From Streptomyces spiralis (GTDB lineage: Bacteria; Actinomycetota; Actinomycetes; Streptomycetales; Streptomycetaceae), in assembly GCF_014654675.1 (NCBI RefSeq), contig NZ_BNBC01000047.1, forward strand, positions 1 through 64,000: a stretch of DNA of 64,000 nucleotides. The letters run 5' to 3'. The translations under genes and the position numbers were made by a program. Of the stretch, positions 1-9,146 are shown one piece after another (positions within the stretch are counted from its first letter, which is position 1; the number at the start of each line of letters is the position of its first letter). The notes under the pieces are model-generated. The model ran no database searches. It was not told where the DNA came from and was given only the letters and a program-made list of their open reading frames with translations.

Positions 1-2
1 CT

Positions 3-854
3 CCGCCGCAGGACACGACGGCGCCGGAGACGTCGGCGACGGTGTCGGGTACCAAGGACGCCTCGGGGAACTACGTCTCCAGTGCGACGGTGACGGTGAC
101 GGCTTCGGATGCGGAGTCGGGTGTCGCCAAGATCGAGTACGCGCTGGACGGCGGGGCCTACAAGGATTACGGCGCGCCGGTTCAGGTGAGTGCTGTGGGT
201 CAGCACACCTTGGCGTACCGGGCCACCGACAAGGCAGGCAACACCTCCGTCGAGCAGTCGGTGTCGTTCTCGGTGGTGGCCGCTCCGCCGCAGGACACCA
301 CTCCGCCGGAGGTGTCCGCCTCCGTCTCGGGGACGAAGGACGCCGCCGGGAACTACGTGGGCAGCGCGACCGTGACGGTGACCGCCACGGACTCGGGGTC
401 GGGCGTGGCAGCGACCGAGTACTCCCTGGACGGCGGCCCCTATTTGCAGTACTCCGGGCCGGTGGCGGTGAACCGCGCGGGCAGCCATACCTTCCTGTAC
501 CGGGCCAGCGACAAGGCGGGCAACACGTCCGCGGCCAAGTCGCTGACACTGACCGTGGTCGACAGCAAGCCGCCCACCGACTGCCCTGAGACGGACGACC
601 GTTCGACGGTGTTCGTCGGTACGGTCAACACGGGCATCCCGAACCGCGTCACGACGAACGGCTGCACGATCAACGAGCTGATCGAGGACCACGCGGCCTG
701 GGCGAGCCACGGCGCGTTCGTCTCGGCCGTCGAGGAACTCGTCGCGGACCTGCGGCGCGAGGGCGTCGTCGACCAGCGGGAGGCCGGCGCCATCAAGAAG
801 GCCGCCGGCCGCAGCGACGTCGGCAAGCCGCACACCACCCGTATCGAGCGGTGA
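3..854 (+). CDS. C-terminal part of a secreted Ig-like (OmpL47-type) repeat protein, 5' truncated
   Basis: The reading frame is open from base 3, so the gene begins outside the window. What is left is two near-identical repeats of about 90 residues, each opening with PPQDTT.PE and ending in AGNTS followed by a short beta strand; they carry the DxxSGV and YSLDGG motifs of Ig-like/OmpL47-type beta-sandwich domains. A different tail of about 95 residues follows, with two cysteines and a helical, charged end (EELVADLRREG). In the family such repeats are spacers or binding modules on large extracellular enzymes; the enzyme part is not visible here. A ThuA protein lies downstream at 8.2 kb, and large streptomycete ThuA proteins often carry these repeats, so the missing part could be of that kind, but this is a guess. 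Confidence 0.75.
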   Translation, partial: PPQDTTAPETSATVSGTKDASGNYVSSATVTVTASDAESGVAKIEYALDGGAYKDYGAPVQVSAVGQHTLAYRATDKAGNTSVEQSVSFSVVAAPPQDTTPPEVSASVSGTKDAAGNYVGSATVTVTATDSGSGVAATEYSLDGGPYLQYSGPVAVNRAGSHTFLYRASDKAGNTSAAKSLTLTVVDSKPPTDCPETDDRSTVFVGTVNTGIPNRVTTNGCTINELIEDHAAWASHGAFVSAVEELVADLRREGVVDQREAGAIKKAAGRSDVGKPHTTRIER

Positions 855-896
855 GCTGACGGCGGAGGACGGATGAGGGCCTCCGCCTCGTGTCAG

Positions 897-938
897 GGCC
901 CGATGGAGTGGAGCCGGCCGGCTCCACTCCATCGGGCC
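897..938. terminator. Perfect 42-bp palindrome, probable terminator
   Basis: A 21-bp arm starting GGCCCGATGGAG is followed directly by its exact reverse complement, with no loop bases, 43 nt after the stop of the preceding gene. There is no T-tract, as is usual for streptomycete terminators. The absence of any mismatch is unusual, and a protein-binding role is possible. Confidence 0.7.
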
Positions 939-1071
939 TGCCCGCTGTCGGGGCCCGTCAGGACCGGTCCGGCGGATCCATGCCGCGGACGCGGACCCGG
1001 CGCACACCCGTCACGGCGGGGACTTCAACCCGGCTTTGTCCATTGCGAGATGAAAGTTCATCGGACTGCTG

Positions 1072-1109
1072 CACAAGTTCTTTTGTGTTCGGCACCACGG
1101 TGCTACGGT
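1072..1109 (+). promoter_or_regulatory. Candidate promoter/operator of the ROK gene
   Basis: The stretch is AT-richer than its surroundings. It holds an inverted repeat CACAA-N6-TTGTG (1072-1087) and a possible -10 box TACGGT (1104-1109) about 70 nt before the ROK start. A TTGTGT box at 1083-1088 could be a -35 but with only 15 bp of spacing. ROK repressors commonly bind their own promoter, so the inverted repeat is a plausible autoregulatory site; this is inference. Confidence 0.3.
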
Positions 1110-1176
1110 CCTTTTGAAAGTCGCGCCCCGAAGTGCCGGGTGCGCGTACGGCTTCGGCGACGACGGGAGGGGCGGC

Positions 1177-2367
1177 GTGAGGCGTATGACGGCTCGACCG
1201 GCCAATGTCCACCAGGCCACGCTGCTGCGCCTGTTGCGCGACCTCGGTCCGCAGTCCCGGGTCGCCCTGGGTGACCGGGTCGAGCTGTCGCGCTCGAAGC
1301 TCGCGGTCGAGATCGACCGGCTGCTGGAGACGGGCCTCGTCGTCCAGGACGGTCTCGCCGCCTCCCGTGGCGGCCGCCGCTCGCACAACGTCCGGATCGC
1401 TCCGTCGCTGCGATTCCTCGGCGTGGACATCGGTGCCACGTCCGTGGACGCCGCGGTCACCAACGCGGAGCTGGAGGTGCTCGGCCACCTTTCCGAGCCA
1501 CTGGACGTGCGGGAGGGGCCGGTCGCCGTGTTCGAGCGGGTGCTCGCCCTGGCCGCCAAGCTGCGCGAGGCCGGCGTGGCGGAGCACTTCGACGGCGCCG
1601 GGATCGGCGTCCCGGGACCGGTCCGGTTCCCCGAGGGCGTCCCCGTCGCACCACCGATCATGCCGGGCTGGGACGGCTTCCCCGTCCGCGAGGCGCTGAG
1701 CCAGGAACTCGGCTGCCCCGTCCTCGTCGACAACGACGTGAACCTGATGGCCCTCGGGGAGCAGCAGGCCGGTGTCGCCCGGTCCGTGCGCGACTTCCTG
1801 TGGGTCAAGGTGGGGACCGGCATCGGCTGCGGCATCGTCGTCGGCGGCGAGGTCCACCGCGGTTTCACCGGCAGCGCCGGCGACATCGGCCACATCCAGG
1901 TGGACCCCGACGGGCCGCCGTGCGCCTGCGGCAACATCGGTTGCCTGGAGGCGCACTTCGGCGGCAACGCCCTGGTGCGCGACGCCATCGCGCTGGCCGA
2001 GGGCGGCCGCTCGGCGGAACTGGCCGGACGGCTCGAGGCGACCGGACGGCTGACCGCCGAGGACGTCTCGGCGGCCGCCGGCGCCGGTGACGCCGCGGCC
2101 CTCGAACTGATCCGCCGGGGCGGCAGCCGCACCGGTCAGGTCATCGCCGGCCTGGTCAGCTTCTTCAACCCCGGCCTCGTGGTCATCGGGGGAGGGCTCA
2201 CCGGGCTGGGTCACACCCTCCTGGCCAGCATCCGCACCCAGGTCTACCGGCAGTCCCTGCCGTTGGCGACCGGCAACCTGCCGATCGTCCTCGGCGAACT
2301 CGGCCAGGTCGCCGGCGTCGTCGGCGCCACCCGGCTGATCAGCGACCACATCTTCTCACCGGCCTGA
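1177..2367 (+). CDS. ROK-family transcriptional repressor
   Basis: A sugar-responsive repressor of 396 residues. A winged-helix region occupies roughly residues 10-60; the ROK sugar-kinase-like fold follows, with the phosphate-binding DIGATS motif at about 84, GVPGPV, VDNDVN, and the zinc motif CACGNIGCLE at about 248-257 that is typical of the family. The DNA-binding N-terminus marks it as a regulator, not a kinase. GTG at 1177 was chosen because GGGAGG lies 6 nt upstream; ATG at 1186 is an alternative. It heads a run of same-strand genes for an oxidoreductase and a sugar ABC importer, so it probably controls that system in response to its sugar. Confidence 0.9.
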   Translation: MRRMTARPANVHQATLLRLLRDLGPQSRVALGDRVELSRSKLAVEIDRLLETGLVVQDGLAASRGGRRSHNVRIAPSLRFLGVDIGATSVDAAVTNAELEVLGHLSEPLDVREGPVAVFERVLALAAKLREAGVAEHFDGAGIGVPGPVRFPEGVPVAPPIMPGWDGFPVREALSQELGCPVLVDNDVNLMALGEQQAGVARSVRDFLWVKVGTGIGCGIVVGGEVHRGFTGSAGDIGHIQVDPDGPPCACGNIGCLEAHFGGNALVRDAIALAEGGRSAELAGRLEATGRLTAEDVSAAAGAGDAAALELIRRGGSRTGQVIAGLVSFFNPGLVVIGGGLTGLGHTLLASIRTQVYRQSLPLATGNLPIVLGELGQVAGVVGATRLISDHIFSPA

Positions 2368-2417
2368 CGAGCCCCGCGCGGCCGGAATCCGTTCCCCGCG
2401 GACGGGCGTGACGCCCA

Positions 2418-2435
2418 CGTTCGTTCCCACGAACG
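2418..2435. promoter_or_regulatory. Short inverted repeat between ROK and dehydrogenase genes
   Basis: CGTTCGT-TCCC-ACGAACG forms a 7-bp inverted repeat in the 121-nt gap before the Gfo/Idh/MocA gene. It could be an operator or a weak hairpin; the sequence alone does not decide. Confidence 0.3.
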
Positions 2436-2488
2436 GACGTGATTCCGGCGTCCGTTGCCCGCGCCACACGCATCCTTCAGGAGCGCCT

Positions 2489-3787
2489 ATGGACAGTCAG
2501 CACGACTCGCCCACGATCGGGGTGGGCATGGTCGGATACGCCTTCATGGGCCGCGCCCACTCGCATGCCTGGCGCACCGTCGCCTGTGCCTTCGATCTGC
2601 CCAGACGCCCCGTCATGGCCGCCCTTGCCGGACGCGAGCGAGCGGCACTGGAAGAGGCTGCCCGGCGTCAGCTCTGGGCCGCCACCGACACCGACTGGCG
2701 GGCCCTGATCGCCCGCCCCGACGTCCAGCTGGTGGACATCTGCACCCCGGGATCCAGTCATGCCGAGATCGCGATCGCGGCGCTGGAGGCCGGAAAGCAC
2801 GTGCTGTGCGAGAAGCCGCTCGCCAACACCGTCGAGGAGGCGGAGGCGATGGCCGCCGCCGCGGCCGAGGCGTCGCGTCGCGGCGTGCGCTCCATGGTGG
2901 GCTTCAGCTACCGGCGCACACCGGCGCTGGCACTCGCCCGCCGCCTCATCGCCGACGGCCGTCTCGGCAGTCTGCGGCACGTACGGGCACAGTATCTCCA
3001 GGACTGGATCGTTGATCCGGAGTTCCCCCTGGTGTGGCGGCTTCAGCGCGAGCACGCCGGCTCCGGTGCGCTGGGCGACCTCGGAGCCCACATCGTCGAC
3101 CTGGCCCAGTACCTCGTCGGCGAGCCGCTGACGGGAGTCTCGGCGCTCACCGAGACCTTCGTCCGCGAACGTCCGCTGCCCGCGGCGTCCTCGGGACTCG
3201 CGGCCGTCGCCGACGGGACGGCCCCACGCGGGCCGGTCACGGTGGACGACGCCGCACTGTTCACCGGCCGGTTCCCCGGCGGCGCCATCGCGTCCTTCGA
3301 GGCCACGCGGGTCGCCGCCGGACGCAAGAACGCCCTGCGCATCGAGATCAACGGCGATCGCGGCAGCATCGCCTTCGATCTGGAGCGCCTCAACGAACTG
3401 GACTTCCACGACCATACGGAGGCGTCGGAGACGGCGGGCTTCAGGCGGATCCTCGTCACCGAACCCGACCACCCCTATCTCGAGGGATGGTGGCCGCCGG
3501 GTCACGGACTCGGCTACGACCACACCTTCGTCCACCAGGTGCGCGACCTGCTGTGGGCCATCGACGAGGGCCGGGACCCCGAACCGTCCTTCGCCGACGG
3601 GCTTCGGGTGCAGCGGGTGCTGGCCGCGGTGGAGCACAGCGCGGCGAACGGCAGCGCATGGACGCCCGTCGTGCACGAGTCGGCGGCGCAAGGGGATCCT
3701 CCGCCGGCGTCCGGCACCGACGCGCCTTCGTCCGGGACCGACGCGCGGTCGTCCGGCACCGACGACCCCGTGGCTGTCGCGCCCTGA
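2489..3787 (+). CDS. Gfo/Idh/MocA-family NAD(P)-dependent sugar or inositol dehydrogenase
   Basis: A 432-residue oxidoreductase. The N-terminus has the dinucleotide-binding GVGMVG (residues 11-16); the family EKPLANT motif, whose Lys is catalytic, sits near residue 108. The C-terminal alpha/beta domain of the family follows. Substrates in this family are sugars, inositols and their derivatives, oxidised with NAD(P)+. ATG at 2489 was chosen because CAGGAG precedes it by about 6 nt; the upstream in-frame residues look non-coding. The last 30 residues hold three copies of SSGTDA/SGTDD-like repeats, a low-complexity tail not needed for the fold. Its position between the ROK repressor and the importer suggests it acts on the imported sugar. 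Confidence 0.9.
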   Translation: MDSQHDSPTIGVGMVGYAFMGRAHSHAWRTVACAFDLPRRPVMAALAGRERAALEEAARRQLWAATDTDWRALIARPDVQLVDICTPGSSHAEIAIAALEAGKHVLCEKPLANTVEEAEAMAAAAAEASRRGVRSMVGFSYRRTPALALARRLIADGRLGSLRHVRAQYLQDWIVDPEFPLVWRLQREHAGSGALGDLGAHIVDLAQYLVGEPLTGVSALTETFVRERPLPAASSGLAAVADGTAPRGPVTVDDAALFTGRFPGGAIASFEATRVAAGRKNALRIEINGDRGSIAFDLERLNELDFHDHTEASETAGFRRILVTEPDHPYLEGWWPPGHGLGYDHTFVHQVRDLLWAIDEGRDPEPSFADGLRVQRVLAAVEHSAANGSAWTPVVHESAAQGDPPPASGTDAPSSGTDARSSGTDDPVAVAP

Positions 3788-3849
3788 GCGCCGTCGCGGC
3801 GGACGTCCACACTCTGCTCACGAAAAGGAGGTTTGGAAGGTAACTCCCG

Positions 3850-3930
3850 ATGAAAATCCGATCGGTCGAACAACTTCCATTCGCCGGCCGGTCGGAACCG
3901 GATGCGACGGGCGTTGCCTACTGCCAGTGA
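3850..3930 (+). CDS. Possible 26-residue leader peptide
   Basis: A short frame starting ATG at 3850 encodes MKIRSVEQLPFAGR... and ends in YCQ. GGAAGG lies 9 nt upstream, and a stronger AAGGAGGT lies a little further away (3825-3832). It sits in the long untranslated region before the ABC importer and uses less GC-biased codons than its neighbours. There is no similarity I recognise; it could be a regulatory leader or chance. Confidence 0.25.
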   Translation: MKIRSVEQLPFAGRSEPDATGVAYCQ

Positions 3931-4436
3931 GGGGTGGGCGCCGGAGAAATCCGGAGCGTATTCCGACCGCGCGCTCCGGAAATATCCGCCTGCCTCGATG
4001 CGAGGTTTGCGCGCCCATGGCGTGCGGAGTTCCATCTACCGCCGCGCGTGGGACGCACGCTCGCATCAAACCCTGAACCCTCCAGGTCGGCGGGGCAACG
4101 GGCAGGACGCCCGGGGTTCCCGCCGTGCCGGCGAACGGTACGGAACGTCCAGACATTCCGCCGTGCCGCGAAGCCGATTGCCCAAAAGTGTTACACCTGT
4201 TGCCGCTTCTGGCCACGAACGATTCTTACGGTTCCCGAACCCTTTTCAAACAACGCCGTGAGAACTACCTTCCTCTCAGCTCGCCATGCGAGCCAGGAAC
4301 GGCTTGTATCGAGAAACCGCCGAGAATCCACGACCGGCCGGGCCGCCGACACCACCACCGGCCCGGCCCATCGACAAGTCGACGAACCGTCACCCGCCCC
4401 TGGCGGGCCGACGGAGACCGCATCACAGGGAGACCC
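3931..4436. other. 506-nt non-coding region before the ABC importer
   Basis: No convincing gene. It contains an inverted repeat of 8-bp arms CCGGAGCG/CGCTCCGG (3951-3979), a near-palindromic GTGTTACAC at about 4189, and AT-richer bases around 4200-4260 that should hold the promoter of the importer operon. I cannot fix the promoter boxes with confidence. Confidence 0.5.
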
Positions 4437-5948
4437 ATGAGTGCCCCGCTGCTCGAGATGCAAGGCGTCGTCAAGGAGTTCCCCGGTGTCCGGGCCCTCG
4501 ACGGCGTCGACCTCGACGTGGCCGCCGGCGAAGTGCACTGCCTGCTGGGCCAGAACGGCGCCGGCAAGTCGACGCTCATCAAGGTCCTCGCCGGCGCCCA
4601 CCAGCCCGACGCGGGACACATCACCTGGGAGGGCGAGCCGGTGACCCTCCCCACCCCGACGGCCGCCATGCGCCACGGGATCGCCACCATCTACCAGGAA
4701 CTCGACCTGGCCGACGGCCTGACGGTCGCGGAGAACATCTACCTGGGGCACGAGCAGTCCCGGCTGGGCTTCACCCAGCGTTCACGGATGCACGAGGCCG
4801 CCCGGCAGCTGATGCGCAGGCTCGGGCACCCGGAGATACCCGTCACGCGCGAGGTGGGCGAGCTGTCCTCGGCCGGCAAGCAGCTCGTGTCCATGGCCCG
4901 CGCCCTCTCGCACGACACGAGGCTCATCATCATGGACGAGCCGTCCGCCGTCCTCGCCCACGACGAGGTCGACAACCTCTTCCGCATCATCGGCGACCTC
5001 ACCGCCGCCGGCGTGGCCGTCGTCTACATCTCGCACCGCATGGAGGAGATCCGCCGGATCGGGGACCGCGTCACCGTCCTCAAGGACGGTCGCACGGTCG
5101 CCCGGGGGCTGCCCGCGCGCACCACCCCCACCTCCGAGCTGGTCTCGCTGATGACCGGCCGCACCGTCGAGTACGTCTTCCCGCCGCGGCCGCAGAGCCC
5201 GGACCGCAAGGAGCGCCCCGCCCTCCTGGAGGTCGAGGGCATCAGCCGCCCGGGGGAGTTCCACGACGTGTCCTTCACCGTCGGGGCCGGCGAGATCGTC
5301 GGGCTGGCCGGCCTGGTCGGCTCCGGCCGCTCGGAGATCCTCGAAACGGTCTACGGGGCCCGGCGCCCGGCCTCGGGGCACATCAGCGTGGCCGGCAGCG
5401 TGCTGCGGCCCGGCAGCATCACCGCCGCCGTCCGGGCCGGCATCGGGCTCGCCCCGGAGGAACGCAAGAGCCAGGCGCTGTTCCTGCACTCCTCCATCGC
5501 CCACAACGTGTCCATGTCCTCGCTGCGGCGCTTCGCCCGCGCCGGGTTCCTCGACTCCCGCTCCGAGCTGGCCGCCACGACGGAAGCGGTCCGCAGCCTC
5601 GACCTGCGGCCCCCCGACCCGACCCGGCCGGTGCGCACCCTGTCCGGCGGCAACCAGCAGAAGGCCGTCGTCGCCCGCTGGCTGCTCAAGGACTGCCGGC
5701 TGCTGCTGCTGGACGAACCCACCCGTGGCGTCGACGTCGGAGCGCGGGCCGAGCTCTACACGCTCATCCGGCGGCTCGCCGACTCGGGAGTCGGCGTGCT
5801 CCTCGTCTCCAGCGAGGTGCCCGAGGTCCTCGGCCTCGCCGACCGCGTCCTCGTCCTGCGCGAAGGGCGGGTGGTCCGCGAGGCCGCCGCCCTGGACCTC
5901 GACGAATCGAAAGTGCTCGACCTCGTCATGGAAGGGAGCTCCGCGTGA
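4437..5948 (+). CDS. Sugar ABC transporter, double ATPase subunit (RbsA/MglA type)
   Basis: A 503-residue energy-coupling subunit with two tandem ABC domains. The first has Walker A GQNGAGKST (about residue 38) and Walker B LIIMDEPSA; the second has the degenerate GLVGSGRSE loop, signature LSGGNQQKAVVARWL and LLLLDEPTRGVD. This one-polypeptide, two-domain layout is characteristic of ribose/xylose/galactose-type (CUT2) importers. The first signature motif reads LSSAGKQ, slightly divergent. ATG at 4437 follows AGGGAGA by a few nt. It overlaps the permease gene by 4 nt (GTGA), so the two are translationally coupled. Confidence 0.95.
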   Translation: MSAPLLEMQGVVKEFPGVRALDGVDLDVAAGEVHCLLGQNGAGKSTLIKVLAGAHQPDAGHITWEGEPVTLPTPTAAMRHGIATIYQELDLADGLTVAENIYLGHEQSRLGFTQRSRMHEAARQLMRRLGHPEIPVTREVGELSSAGKQLVSMARALSHDTRLIIMDEPSAVLAHDEVDNLFRIIGDLTAAGVAVVYISHRMEEIRRIGDRVTVLKDGRTVARGLPARTTPTSELVSLMTGRTVEYVFPPRPQSPDRKERPALLEVEGISRPGEFHDVSFTVGAGEIVGLAGLVGSGRSEILETVYGARRPASGHISVAGSVLRPGSITAAVRAGIGLAPEERKSQALFLHSSIAHNVSMSSLRRFARAGFLDSRSELAATTEAVRSLDLRPPDPTRPVRTLSGGNQQKAVVARWLLKDCRLLLLDEPTRGVDVGARAELYTLIRRLADSGVGVLLVSSEVPEVLGLADRVLVLREGRVVREAAALDLDESKVLDLVMEGSSA

Positions 5949-7006
5949 GCCAGCAGACCAGTCCCCCCGGCGGGAGCGGTCCGCTGCCCGCCACCGGCCA
6001 GGGATCACCGTCCGGATCCGCCCGGCAGACCGGCTCGTCCCCGGGCAAGGGCAGCGGACCGTCCTTCCTCGGACACATGGGCAGGGTGCGCAACCTCGGC
6101 CTGTTCGTCGTCCTCGTGCTGCTGTGCGTCATCGGCGCACTGACCTCGGGCAACTTCGCGACCAGGCAGAACGCCCTGGTGATCCTCAGCAGCGCGGCCG
6201 TCATCGGGGTCATCACGATCGGCCAGACCTTCGTCATCATCGGCGGCGGCATCGACCTGTCCGTCGGCGCGATCGTGGCGCTCGCCTCCGTGTGGTGCAC
6301 CACCGTGGCCACCCAGTCCTACGGGCTCGGCGGCATGGTCTTCTGCGCGCTCGCCGTGGGCGCGGTCGTCGGCCTGATCAACGGCCTGATCATCTCCTAC
6401 GGCAACATCGTCGCGTTCATCGTCACGATCGCCATGATGGCGAGCGCCCGCGGACTGGCCGAGCGGATCTCCGACCGGCAGTCGCAGGTGGTCACGGTCG
6501 AGTCGTTCAACTCCATCGCCTCCACCAAGTGGCTCGGCATACCGCTGCTGGTCTACATCCTGGCGGTGGCCGTGGTCCTCGGCTGGGTGCTGCTCAACCG
6601 CACCACCTTCGGCCGCCGGACGTTCGCCATCGGCGGCAACCAGGAGGCCGCGCGCCTCGCCGGCCTCGACGTGCGCCGCCACACCCTGGTGCTGTACGTC
6701 CTGTCCGGCCTGTGCTGCGGCATCGCCGCGGTCATGCTGACAGCGCGGACCACCTCCGGCGCCAGCAACCTCGGCAACCTCTACGAACTGGACTCGATCG
6801 CCGCGGTGATCATCGGCGGGACGCTGCTGACCGGCGGCCGGGGCTCGCTCATCGGCTCGATCCTGGGCGTCCTGGTGTTCACCACGATCACCAACATCTT
6901 CGTGCTGAACAACCTCACCACCGACATCCAGCAGATCGCCAAGGGCCTGATCATCGTCGCCGCCGTGCTGATCCAGCGCCGCGGACGCCGAACCGCGACC
7001 CCGTAG
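5945..7006 (+). CDS. Sugar ABC transporter permease (RbsC type)
   Basis: A 353-residue membrane protein of the CUT2 permease family. After a Gly/Ser/Pro-rich cytoplasmic tail of about 45 residues come around eight to ten hydrophobic segments and the conserved loops FVIIGGGIDLSVG and the late GRGSLIGSILG. It forms the channel for the sugar taken up with the neighbouring ATPase and binding protein. The GTG start overlaps the stop of the ATPase gene. The substrate cannot be read from the permease alone. Confidence 0.95.
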   Translation: MSQQTSPPGGSGPLPATGQGSPSGSARQTGSSPGKGSGPSFLGHMGRVRNLGLFVVLVLLCVIGALTSGNFATRQNALVILSSAAVIGVITIGQTFVIIGGGIDLSVGAIVALASVWCTTVATQSYGLGGMVFCALAVGAVVGLINGLIISYGNIVAFIVTIAMMASARGLAERISDRQSQVVTVESFNSIASTKWLGIPLLVYILAVAVVLGWVLLNRTTFGRRTFAIGGNQEAARLAGLDVRRHTLVLYVLSGLCCGIAAVMLTARTTSGASNLGNLYELDSIAAVIIGGTLLTGGRGSLIGSILGVLVFTTITNIFVLNNLTTDIQQIAKGLIIVAAVLIQRRGRRTATP

Positions 7007-7137
7007 CAGCGGCGCGGACGGCGGCCCAGTCCCCGCTGCCGCCGACCGCGCCGCCCCGCCCAGCCGCGCGGCACGTCCGCATCGACCACGGCAGGCACAA
7101 CCCAGGCAGGACACCCGTGACGGGAAGGACAAGCGAG

Positions 7138-8202
7138 ATGGACAAGCGCGGACTCGGCGGAATGGACCGCAGAAGGCTGCTCCTCAGCGGCGCGGTGCTC
7201 GGCGGCGGAGCCCTGGTCGCCGGCTGCACCAGCAACAAGAGCGACGCCTCCACCGACGACGTCAAGGGTGCGAGCAAGGCCGGCACCGACAACGACAAGC
7301 CGGGCAAGCAGGTGACGATCGGGTTCTCGGCCCCGGCCGCCGACCACGGCTGGATGGCGGCCATCACCAAGAACGCCATGGCGCAGGCCAAGCAGTACTC
7401 CGATGTGCACTTCGAGGCCGTCGAGGGCACCAACGACGTCAACGCGCAGATCAGCCAGGTCCAGACGCTGATCGGCAAGAAGGTGGACGTCCTGGTCATC
7501 CTGCCGTTCGACGGCAAGGCGCTGACCTCGGTCGCCCAGCAGGCGATGGACGCCGGCATCCCCGTGATCAACCTCGACCGCGTCTTCGACTCACCGCTCG
7601 CCTACCGGACGTGGGTCGGCGGCGACAACTTCGGCATGGGCCTCAACGCCGGCCTCTACATCGGCAAGGCTCTGAAGGCCAAGGGCGTCTCCTCGCCCGT
7701 GATCGGCGAGATCGCCGGGATCGACAACCTCGAACTCACCAAGCAGCGCAGCGCCGGATTCAAGCAGGGCCTGGCCAAGTACGGCTTCCGCGTGGGCATC
7801 CGGCAGGCCGCCGACTTCACCGCGGACTCCGGTCAGCAGGTGATGAGCAACGTGCTGCAGGCACGCTCGCACCTGGACGCGGTGTGGAACCACGACGACG
7901 ACCAGGGCATCGGCGTCGAGGCGGCCATCAAGCAGGCGGGCCGGGACGAGTTCTTCATGGTCGGCGGCGCCGGCTCCAAGCACGCCATGACGGAGATCAA
8001 GGCCGACAACTCGGTGCTCAAGGCCACGGTCGTCTACCCGTCGAACATGTCCGCCTCCGCGATCAAGCTCGCCCGGCTCATCGCCCAGCACAAGGGCATG
8101 AACGACCTCGTCGGGCAGGACCTGCCGTCCTCGCTGACCCTGTTCTCCGCCACCGTGACCAAGGAGAACGTCGACCAGTACCTGCCCGGCGCCTTCAGCT
8201 GA
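7138..8202 (+). CDS. Sugar ABC transporter substrate-binding lipoprotein
   Basis: A 354-residue periplasmic-binding-protein-like domain (type I, RbsB/XylF family). The N-terminus carries an RRR motif and a lipobox LVAGC with Cys30 as the lipidation site, so the protein is anchored outside the membrane, possibly through Tat. The body has the alternating alpha/beta pattern of the family, including VILPFDGKALTSVAQQAMDAG and INLDRV. The start at 7138 is preceded by GGGAAGGA. It lies 131 nt after the permease in the same operon. The sugar is unknown; the linked dehydrogenase, TIM-barrel isomerases and inositol-phosphate-synthase-like gene make a pentose, hexose or inositol plausible. Confidence 0.93.
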   Translation: MDKRGLGGMDRRRLLLSGAVLGGGALVAGCTSNKSDASTDDVKGASKAGTDNDKPGKQVTIGFSAPAADHGWMAAITKNAMAQAKQYSDVHFEAVEGTNDVNAQISQVQTLIGKKVDVLVILPFDGKALTSVAQQAMDAGIPVINLDRVFDSPLAYRTWVGGDNFGMGLNAGLYIGKALKAKGVSSPVIGEIAGIDNLELTKQRSAGFKQGLAKYGFRVGIRQAADFTADSGQQVMSNVLQARSHLDAVWNHDDDQGIGVEAAIKQAGRDEFFMVGGAGSKHAMTEIKADNSVLKATVVYPSNMSASAIKLARLIAQHKGMNDLVGQDLPSSLTLFSATVTKENVDQYLPGAFS

Positions 8203-8247
8203 CCCAGCACCTCCCGTCCCCGCACAACAGGTCCCGAAAGGTTGATG

Positions 8248-9048
8248 ATGTCCCGTAGAGGTATCGTTGCGCTGTTGTCCGCGGCCGCTGTGGCCCTGCC
8301 GCTGGCGGCCGCCGGCGCCACCACCGCACACGCGGCGGAACCGGCCTTCAAGGTACTGGTGTTCTCCAAGACCACCGGCTACCGGCACGACTCCATCCCG
8401 GACGGTGTCGCCGCGGTCCAGAAGCTCGGCCAGGAACACGGCTTCGCGGTCGACACCACCGAGGACGCCACCCAGTTCAACGACGCCAACCTGGCGAAGT
8501 ACCAGACGGTGGTCTTCGTCTCCACCACCGGCGACCCGCTGGACCAGCAGTCCGAGAAGGACGCCTTCCAGCGCTACATCGAGCACGGCGGTGGCTACGT
8601 CGGCATCCACGCCGCCGCCGACTCCGGCTACAGCTGGGCCTGGTACGGCGGTCTGGTCGGCGCGTACTTCTGGGACCACCCGTCCATCCAGCAGGCGACC
8701 GTGAACGTCGTGGGCCAGGGCACGGCCGCCACCAAGGGCCTGCCCAACCGCTGGACCCGCACCGACGAGTGGTACAACTACCGCTCCGACCCCCGCGCCG
8801 ACGTGCGTGTCCTGGCGACGCTGGACGAGCGGACGTACAACCCGGTCGGCTACTCCGGCGGGTCGATGGGCGAGGACCACCCCATCGCCTGGTGCCACCC
8901 GTACGACGGCGGACGGTCCTTCTACACCGGCATGGGCCACACCAAGGAGAGCTACGCCGATCCGCTGTTCCTGTCGCACATTCTCGGCGGCATCCAGATG
9001 ACGGCCGGCGCGGCGAAGTTCAACTGCGATCCGGACAGCACCGACTGA
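8248..9048 (+). CDS. Secreted ThuA-domain protein
   Basis: A 266-residue secreted protein of the trehalose-utilisation (ThuA-like, glutamine-amidotransferase-fold) family. A Sec signal peptide ends near residue 29-30 (THA-AEPAF). The body starts VLVFSKTTGYRHDSI, a hallmark of the family, followed by GGYVGIHAAAD and a C-terminal MGHTKESYADP. ThuA proteins take part in sugar oxidation and glycoside metabolism, though the exact reaction is usually unknown. ATG 8248 is placed 6 nt after AAGG; ATG 8245 and TTG 8242 are alternatives. It follows the importer by 45 nt and is probably co-transcribed. Confidence 0.9.
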   Translation: MSRRGIVALLSAAAVALPLAAAGATTAHAAEPAFKVLVFSKTTGYRHDSIPDGVAAVQKLGQEHGFAVDTTEDATQFNDANLAKYQTVVFVSTTGDPLDQQSEKDAFQRYIEHGGGYVGIHAAADSGYSWAWYGGLVGAYFWDHPSIQQATVNVVGQGTAATKGLPNRWTRTDEWYNYRSDPRADVRVLATLDERTYNPVGYSGGSMGEDHPIAWCHPYDGGRSFYTGMGHTKESYADPLFLSHILGGIQMTAGAAKFNCDPDSTD

Positions 9049-9146
9049 CCGGCACGGCCACCCGCGGGTGACCGGTGACAGCGACATCGACAGCGAGGAA
9101 CGAGGGCGCCGGGCGCGAGGGCGCCCGGGCCTACGGAGGTGACGAG

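Noticed and set aside
958-2349. Long open frame on the minus strand, antisense to the ROK gene
   Set aside because: Composition is typical of the antisense shadow of a GC-rich gene (runs of Asp, Gly, Ala, Arg without family motifs); the plus-strand ROK motifs are decisive.
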